A stretch of 64,000 bases of DNA, taken from positions 398,136,557 through 398,200,556 of the forward strand of contig CM077115.1 of the NCBI GenBank assembly GCA_039619475.1. The letters are read 5' to 3'. Below, one piece after another: positions 57,801 to 64,000 of the stretch. A model generated the notes under the pieces. That model saw only the letters and a list, made by a program, of their open reading frames with translations. It was not told the origin of the DNA and did not search any database. Numbering within the stretch: position 1 is the stretch's first letter; every line of letters begins with the position of its first letter. The position numbers and the translations under genes were made by a program. The stretch is from Icerya purchasi. Taxonomy: Eukaryota; Arthropoda; Insecta; Hemiptera; Monophlebidae.

Positions 57801-60539
57801 ATACGCAGGAAGCATTTATTGTAACAAGATACTCAACTATAGCGGCCTGATCAGTATGATAAAAAATGTGTACTTATACAAGCGATGATAAAACCTCGTC
57901 GTTCAATAGTGTCAGGCGTCACTTATGATGTTTAATATGTTCAACGAAAAAATTTAATATGAAGATAATCGTATAATAAAAACCAACTTCAATAACAAAC
58001 AAATATAATAAGGGGGGTAAAAATAATTTACAATAATAAATTAAATAAATGCCTTATTTAGGAACGTTTTCAGGTATAACCCAGCAGCATCAGCTAAAAC
58101 TAGCTTAATCAAAACTCAAAACACAATTATATCATCATTGAAGTTGGTTTTTATTATACAGTTTATAACAAACAGGAATGTATTCACCTACATGAAGATA
58201 ATTTTTGGAAACTAGACAGGTGTTATAAGTACTGGTGGAAAAATGGACTGAAGGCTTTATCTGAATTAAATAAAACGATAATTTACCGAAAGGTGATAGG
58301 GTATAAACTATAATAAAAGTAAAGTAACGATACAATTAGCAGAGAAAGCAGAGATTTACCAAAAAAGTCGTCTATCAGTTTATTTATCCCGAAATTGCTA
58401 CATCAGAATCGGGGATGGCTGTGTGTAAATCTTTAGTCGAAATCAAATTCCGAAAAAAAAAAAAAAAAAAAAAAAAAACCAAAAAAAGTTTGGTTAAACA
58501 CCTCTCTATAGAGCGCTGCGCGTCTGACAGGGTTGTAAAATCGTTAATTCACAAAAAAGTATACCGATGCATTCGATAAGCGGTGCTGGCGATGAATGTT
58601 GAAAATTCCTTGGACCGCGCGTCGTATAAATTATTGGTGCTCCAAATGAAATAAAGCCAGTTCAGCCACTACATTACATTTTTTACGGTGTCGCCAGTTT
58701 CAGGAGAATGTGAGATATAGCGCGTGTGTAAGTTGCCGGAAACGAATCTTGATGATCAAACCATCAGCGTTACGTCAGGTCGCGGAAGAATATGATTAAT
58801 TTTCAGGGTATCTGCTCTTTCCTTCGAGACGTTCCCAAATCACGAATAATCAAATGGTTTTTCCAATCTCTAGTCGACGGTCGTATTTGAACGAGGCGTC
58901 AACTGGCCAACGCGTGTTTCTAATTCTTTTGCCGGCACTTTTTGCAGAAGCGGTAGACGACAAATTAGAGCAATTTTTTGAAACGCACCGGTCAATCCGG
59001 ATTTCGTTTCTTTCGCAATATCGTAGCAAATAATGTGTAAACGTTAAATCTTTCCGGCGAAACAAATCCTAGTGTAACAGTTTTTTCTTTAACTATCCTT
59101 CGCCAGGTCTTTTCGAAACTTAAAATAATTCGTATTTTAAATTTAAGTCTAATGTAAAAGTTCACTTGAAGCACTGTGTTTGTTAGAGGTAATGAACTTG
59201 CCTTGAAGCCAATGCGTACCCATCTACCGACCTACCCGTTTAAAGCGCCCGAAATCGCTTTTGTTTTCTTTTCATCAATTTACAGCCATGATTAAAAGGT
59301 GAGAAGTTGAAGCAGACAGCTTTTCACATTCTTCAAGAAACGGTCAATACGGCCAGTACTAAGGATACTTTTTAAAAATGATTTCCTGCGGAACATATAT
59401 TTGTAACTGATGACAGCCGACGAAAAAACACGAAATTTGACTTTTGAGAGTACATTGTAATTTTCAATCGAGATAATCTACGTGTACCTAAAGTAGCAGT
59501 GAACGATTACACGATGATTTCACAGTTGAAACAGTCGGCGACATCGTCTAAATTACGGACACCGAATAAATCGTGCACTAAAATTGTTCCTGTTTATTTT
59601 CGATAGTCGAATAAATCGAACGATGACTAGAGAATTATCTAAAAAATTAGTAACTGTCGCATCATCGATAATTGCTCTACCAGGGTAAAAACCGATTCGA
59701 ATGACTATTGTTTATAATTCGATAGTTTCCGGAAAGTGAAACATTTCAAAAAGTTCAGTTTAAAACAGCGCTCTTAATCGACAAGCAGTAAATCAAACTC
59801 ATTAAAGCGGATGCCGTTTTTTAACATAGCCAATGTGTAAGGGTGAGGCTAAGAAAACAGAAATAAATAAAATAAGTAAAATACAGAAGAGGTGTTTGAA
59901 ACTTATACTACCCTACTGGAAGAAAAACGACTCTGGATCAGTTATGTGTGGAAGGAAAATTATGAAATGTCCCCTAAGATATGTACTATTTCTATTATAG
60001 ATTATTAGAATTTAATGTCAATAATATAAAATTACCATCCAGGGAAAAAATCCGCTTAACGAGAAACCAAAGTAATACCATATTACATCTATCCCCGGGG
60101 GGTAAATTTATGAATTGGCAACACTGATGATTCAGTTTTAATTAATTTAAATAAGTACAATCCCTAATCATATACTAGGGGGAAAAAAAAATTGGTGCGT
60201 GGAAAAAAGAGGTGCAAAAATGGTTGAAGGAATGGTGCAAAGACTGAAGATCCAAGTCTCGTCTTTTATCTCATTACTATTTGATGGTTCTTTTCTGTTT
60301 ACGGTTTTGTTAGTTTTTGACTTTGTCGTGTCCTTCCTGGATTTTAGGCTCTCACTGATCATGCTTTATTTCGATTATAAATATTAAGCTGTCTGCATAT
60401 ATTGGTATTTAGATGCGTATTACGCGGCATTTTTTGTTTTTTTATTTTTTTGGCATACATATATATGCTATTACTTTAATATAAATGCTAAGTCTGTTAT
60501 TATTGTTAGTTTCGAAATAATTTAAGTTAGTTTTAATTT
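54891..60539. other. AT-rich intergenic sequence
   Basis: Small open frames only. Notable patches: A-run at 58455-58481 and A-run near 57400-57417. The minus strand near 55200-55400 gives coding-like text without a recognisable domain. A higher-complexity patch lies at 56640-56900. No gene is called. Confidence 0.5.
56640..56900. promoter_or_regulatory. High-complexity patch with TAATTA motifs (candidate conserved non-coding)
   Basis: Less AT-biased than neighbours, no simple repeats, no open frame with a domain. It has GCTAATTAAATTCC and CTACTAATTAATTTGG within 60 bp. The pattern suits a conserved non-coding element, but only cross-species alignment can show that. Confidence 0.2.
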
Positions 60540-60652
60540 ATTGTACTATATACCTGTTATAATAAACGTTGATAAGAGTGTTGGGCACTCACACAACGGG
60601 CATATTTGCCCTGTGAGACCCACAACTTACTCTAAAAAAAAAAAAAAAAAAA
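60540..60652 (+). mobile_element. Orphan retroelement 3' end
   Basis: An AATAAACG signal near 60561 is followed by a hairpin with the stem GGGCA/TGCCC (60598-60612) and then a run of 21 A (60633-60653 region). This is the typical tail of a LINE or SINE. Upstream (60199-60387) is an open frame without a recognised domain, so the body cannot be assigned. It is likely a heavily 5'-truncated copy. Confidence 0.45.
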
Positions 60653-60907
60653 AATCGTTTTTTTAAGATTCGCCGTTATGCTTGTCGTAATATTACAAAG
60701 TAACGCACTAAAATAAATAAGCACACAAGTACACTCGACACTTTACATTTTTTGCAAACTATTAATGTCGTGACGATGGATTTTAAAATCCGAATCCGGT
60801 CAAAAATTTAATTAATTTGTAAATATATCAAATGTTTTGCGTACATGTGTATTTATTTTAATATATTAAATAACGCAAAAATGTACAACAACGAAGATTA
60901 TAACCGA

Positions 60908-60910
<3 letters not shown>

Positions 60911-60938
<28 letters not shown>

Positions 60939-60999
60939 CCTATATAAATATATATATATATATACCTATATAAATATATATATATGTATATGTATACAT
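60911..60999. repeat. (TA)n microsatellite with interruptions
   Basis: TA repeats with CCTATATAAA interruptions, abutting unit copy 3 of the palindromic family. Confidence 0.9.
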
Positions 61000-61262
61000 A
61001 TATTAATTACAACATAATTCTTAGGCTACCCCCCCATTAGAAAAAATGTCCCAAAAAAATGTTCCTATTTTATATAACGTTTATTATATTTTATAGGATT
61101 TCTGTGATTATGTTATTATATTCATATGGACCGATTTAGAATTACGTTGTAAATTTTGATAATTTTATACAAAGTATAGAACAGAAAGAGATAGAAATGT
61201 AAGCAAGAGAGGTCAAGAGGCACAGCCCCTTGCGAGGCCAAAATGGCCGAGTTTATATATAT
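61000..61262 (+). repeat. (TA)n-associated palindromic repeat family, short unit copy 3
   Basis: The most compact copy, about 260 bp. Starts ATTAATTACAACATAATTCT, then TAGGC. It has ATGTCCC modules, an inverted AATTACGTTGTAAATT at 61139-61154, and ends GCGAGGCCAAAATGGCCGAG followed by (TA)n. The last 40 bp contain GGCACAGCCCC and a perfect GGCCAAAATGGCC-type palindrome with an AAAAT loop. It defines the two ends of the family. Confidence 0.8.
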
Positions 61263-61574
61263 ACAATATGTATAAATTCTTTAAAAACATCGCAAATATT
61301 TAGCAAACCATGTTTACAATAATAACCAAAATATGCTTAACTCTATAAAGTAACTTTATGTCCGTAATGTCGAAGCCGTTTCGGTAACTTTGAATTGGTC
61401 AAAGAGGTGGATGAGCTCCCCTAGCAAACCTTTTAAGTGACATATTTTTTATTGACGGAAAACCATAGCACTTGAAATGTAAAATTTACAGCGGGCATAA
61501 CAATAAATCACACTAGCCATTCGTCCGACAATAGAGTGGATACAGATCTTACCGTTCCAAATTAACAGTTTAAT

Positions 61575-61632
<58 letters not shown>

Positions 61633-61765
61633 TCATCAAAATGCTGTACACGGTTACTGTGCTTAGTGATCACAGGGGATGTTGATTATATATCCTTATT
61701 TTTGACAGCTTGAACTAATCTCTCTCTCTCTCTATATATATATATATACATATATACACACACAC

Positions 61766-61804
<39 letters not shown>

Positions 61805-61818
61805 TGTGTATATATATA
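61263..61818. other. Spacer with long TA microsatellites
   Basis: TA repeats at about 61577-61630 and 61727-61818, with a CT patch and a CA patch inside the second. The mariner copy 2 is inserted at the end of this tract. Confidence 0.7.
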
Positions 61819-61848
61819 CGAGGGTGGTTTAAATATAAACCGGAATTT
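61819..61848. repeat. Mariner copy 2 left TIR
   Basis: CGAGGGTGGTTTAAATATAA start; one change (C to T) against the right end. Confidence 0.9.
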
Positions 61849-61891
61849 CGTCATAAAAATTTTTATTTTATACTTACAGTGCTCATATTTT

Positions 61892-62966
61892 TTACAATTT
61901 TTCGAGATAACCCCCCTCGCACGCTACGCACTTTTTCCACCTCTCCGGCAATTTTTTTATTCCTTTTACGTAAAAATCTCGCGGCTTGTCACATAGCCAT
62001 TTGCGCACGAACGATTCCACCTCATCGTTGCTGTCGAAACGTTGTCCACCAAGTGCTTCTTTCAACGGGCCAAACAAATAATAATCACAAGGCGACAAAT
62101 CTGGACTGTAAGGAGGATGTTCAAGTGTTTCTCAGCCCAATTCGGCCAATGTCTCCATCGTGAGCCGAGCGGTATGTAGCTTGGCGTTGTCTTGAAGCAG
62201 TATCGCACTGCGGATCGGAATTTCGCGCCTTTTTGTTCGATAGGCCGGTTTGACTGTACTTTTTTAGGAGGTTACTGTAATACTGCGCCGTCACAGTACG
62301 TTGTTCAGTTAGGAAATCGACTGCGATCACTCCCTTCATATCCCAAAACACGGTACACAACACCTTCCCAGCTGACTGTGTAACCTTCGCTTTGACTGGC
62401 GCTCCCTCTTTTTTCTTCCGCCACTCTATAGACGAGCATTTACTCTCCGGCGTATAGTAGTGTACCCAAGTTTCGTCCGTGGTGAATATTCGCCGCAATA
62501 AATTCTCTCCTTCCTTTTCATACCGCTGCAGGAGACGCGCACAAACTTCCCAACGAGTGAATTTCTGTTCAAAATTCAGAAGTCTTGGCACCCATCTGGC
62601 TGCAATTTTGCGATAACCTAGCCGATCATGAATTATTGTCTCAATACTAACTATGCTGATGCCCAATTCGTCGGTCATATCGCGTACACGGACGCGTCGG
62701 TCAGCCAAAATGAGTTGTTCAATGGCTTTGACGTGTTCATCTGTAATGCTGGTTTTTGGGCGCCGCGCATGTGGTATGTTTGACACCACTTCACGTCCTT
62801 TTCGAAACGCGGAACACCACTTGTACACTTGAGTTTTGGAGAGACATTCATCGCCGAACTGTTCGCGTAATTTTCGGTAAATTTCCACGGATTTTACGTC
62901 GTCTTTGACTAAAAAACGAATAATAATGCGTTGTGCAACAGACACTGGTACTTCTTTTTCACTCAT
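61892..62966 (-). pseudogene. Mariner transposase, copy 2, one frameshift and one nonsense
   Basis: The frame from ATG at 62966 is open for 281 codons: MSEKEVPVSVAQRI start, helix-turn-helix region within about 1-110, WVPRLL at 125-130, first catalytic aspartate D164 in TTDETWVHYY, and VFWDMKGVIAVDFL. At the A6 run (plus 62260-62265 region) one extra base shifts the frame, exactly as in copy 1; the true continuation is KSTVKP in the +1 frame. The second aspartate follows in LLQDNAKLHTA (copy 1 has LLQDNARPHTA) and the third in YSPDLSPCDYYLF. Between them a TGG tryptophan codon is TGA here (about 62132-62134), so copy 2 has a second lesion. It ends GGYLEKL at 61892. The expected length without lesions is about 350 residues, normal for mariner. 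Confidence 0.92.
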
Positions 62967-63090
62967 GGCTCTAACTACACTAAAAAGTGAGGTTACGCGG
63001 TTCTAATTACTCTACACGCTTCGTAACAAACCGGTCTAACTGCCAGTGCAACCACTTTTTCCACAATAAATTTTTCGCGCGTTTATTTAA

Positions 63091-63120
63091 AAATTCCGGT
63101 TTATATTTGAACCACCCTCG
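63091..63120. repeat. Mariner copy 2 right TIR
   Basis: Inverted partner of 61819-61848; reverse complement starts CGAGGGTGGTTCAAATATAA. Confidence 0.9.
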
Positions 63121-63895
63121 TATATATATATATATGTATAAACCTTTCTCTTCTATACAAAATTTACAAAGTAATTCTAAATCGGTCCATATGAATATAA
63201 TAACATAATCACAAAAATCTTATAAAATATAACAAACATTACATAAAATTGGGACATTTTTCGTTATATAAAATTGAGAATTTTTTTCTAATGGAGAGTA
63301 GCCTAAGAATTACGTTGTAATTAATATATATATACTAATTGAAACGTAATTCTTATGCTGGCCCCATTAGAAAAAATGTCCCAATTTTATGTAACAAAAA
63401 AATGTCCAAAAAAATGTCTCAATTTTATGTAACGTTTGTTGTATTTTAACGTTTCAAATTTTTCTACATCTGTAGTTTTCGAACCAAAAGTCGTATCATC
63501 ACGTATAAATGTGGCAAATTATTCGCTATTGCACAGTTTATCGTCCCGTTTTCGTTTCCGCAATTTATGTTTGTAATCGGTAACGATTTTTGTTTTTGGA
63601 AACAATAATGAATACACTTCATATTACTGTGCAGGTGTTGATGAATAAGAAGTCCCACCCCATAGGGAGAAACATGTAAAGACTATATATAACTAATTTA
63701 ATAACATCATAGAAACGCAAAGAAATGTATTATTTATATACGTTGTTGTGGTATGTTAAGTTGTTTCGGTAGTTTAATAAAACTTATGGTATAAATTATT
63801 AGTTGTATTTTTTTTTTTTATTATATAAAATTGGGACATTATTTTGTTATAAAATGTAATGGGGGCCGGCCTAAGAATTTTATATTGTGAATAAT
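63121..63895. repeat. (TA)n-associated palindromic repeat family, composite copy 4
   Basis: Same plan as 42445-43740: an inverted short unit (63121-63325, lacking the terminal hairpin segment) joined through a (TA) palindrome near 63320-63350 to a long unit (63331-63895). The core carries the same CCCACCCCATAGGGAGAAAC and TGGCAAATTATTCGCTATTG stretches. The right end stops at GGCCGGCCTAAGAATT followed by TA-rich DNA, so the right terminal segment is missing. Shared composite structure at two sites suggests the composite itself is the mobile form. Confidence 0.8.
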
Positions 63896-64000
63896 ATATA
63901 CACGAATAGATGAAAACGCCAAAACGACTATAATATCCAATTTATAGTTAGTGCAAATAATTTCTGTTTTAACCGATTAGATCGTTTCAATTGCTTTACG
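63896..64000. other. Window edge, nothing recognised
   Basis: About 100 bp of AT-rich sequence with no feature I can support. Confidence 0.6.

Larger units (their letters stand above)
61819..63120 (-). mobile_element. Mariner (DD34D) copy 2, 1302 bp
   Basis: Flanked by TA at 61817-61818 and 63121-63122 within (TA)n. Terminal inverted repeats of 30 bp lie at 61819-61848 and 63091-63120. It aligns with copy 1 over its whole length with few changes. It is 8 bp shorter because copy 1 has several small insertions. Confidence 0.95.

Noticed and set aside
61577..61818. CRISPR-like or satellite array
   Set aside because: It is simple (TA)n, CT and CA microsatellite without spacers.

Overview
The window looks like repeat-rich DNA from an arthropod, most likely an insect. 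It is AT-rich and full of (TA)n, (AAT)n and homopolymer tracts. Every coding signal I can recognise belongs to a transposable element. The element set (mariner DD34D, Jockey, I and R1 clade LINEs, RTE LINEs, a tRNA-derived SINE) is what insect genomes carry. The I-clade and RTE proteins remind me most of hemipteran sequences, but that is memory and not a search. I found no host protein-coding gene, rRNA, functional tRNA or CRISPR array. The window is probably intergenic or deep intronic. Two or three GC-richer, high-complexity islands (about 25.0-26.4, 51.1-52.1 and 56.6-56.9 kb) are the best candidates for host function, and one ends in a strong splice-donor match at 26431/26432.

Layout. 0.64-1.48 kb: 5'-truncated RTE LINE with an (ATG)n tail. 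3.58-4.79 kb: decayed Jockey reverse transcriptase. 8.73-9.74 kb: 3' end of an RNase H-bearing LINE. 11.83-14.52 kb: element bounded by hAT-like inverted termini with an R1-like RT relic inside. 15.0-21.05 kb: nearly full-length Jockey element (minus strand) whose gag ORF is split by a mariner insertion (18.77-20.08 kb). 21.34-22.67 kb: large fold-back with a tRNA-like sequence in each arm. 25.0-26.4 kb: GC-richer island. 28.44-28.74 kb: tRNA-derived SINE. 30.0-30.5, 42.4-43.7, 61.0-61.3 and 63.1-63.9 kb: copies of a (TA)n-flanked palindromic repeat family. 33.4-36.2 kb: two convergent RTE relics. 36.33-41.24 kb: young, 5'-truncated I-clade LINE with a 1174-residue endonuclease-RT-RNase H ORF. 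41.3-44.2 kb: LINE relics. 45.70-46.60 kb: 906-bp internally deleted mariner relative with long inverted termini. 53.6-54.9 kb: another LINE relic. 60.5-60.65 kb: orphan retroelement 3' end. 61.82-63.12 kb: second mariner copy, nearly identical to the first.

How the parts relate. The elements are parasites layered in time, not a pathway. The order can be partly read: Jockey gag existed before the mariner landed in it, the R1-like piece sits inside the hAT-like element, and the second mariner copy sits in (TA)n DNA between copies of the palindromic family. The two mariners share one frameshift, so they likely descend from a source that was already defective and were mobilised in trans. The I-clade LINE is the freshest LINE: ORF2 is open end to end except for one nonsense codon inside the C-terminal zinc knuckle. 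The most unusual material is the palindromic (TA)n-associated family, which has the look of Helentron-derived (HINE-like) elements, and the 1.3-kb fold-back with tRNA-like arms. Identities, percentages and copy numbers could not be computed here and all family names rest on motif reading.
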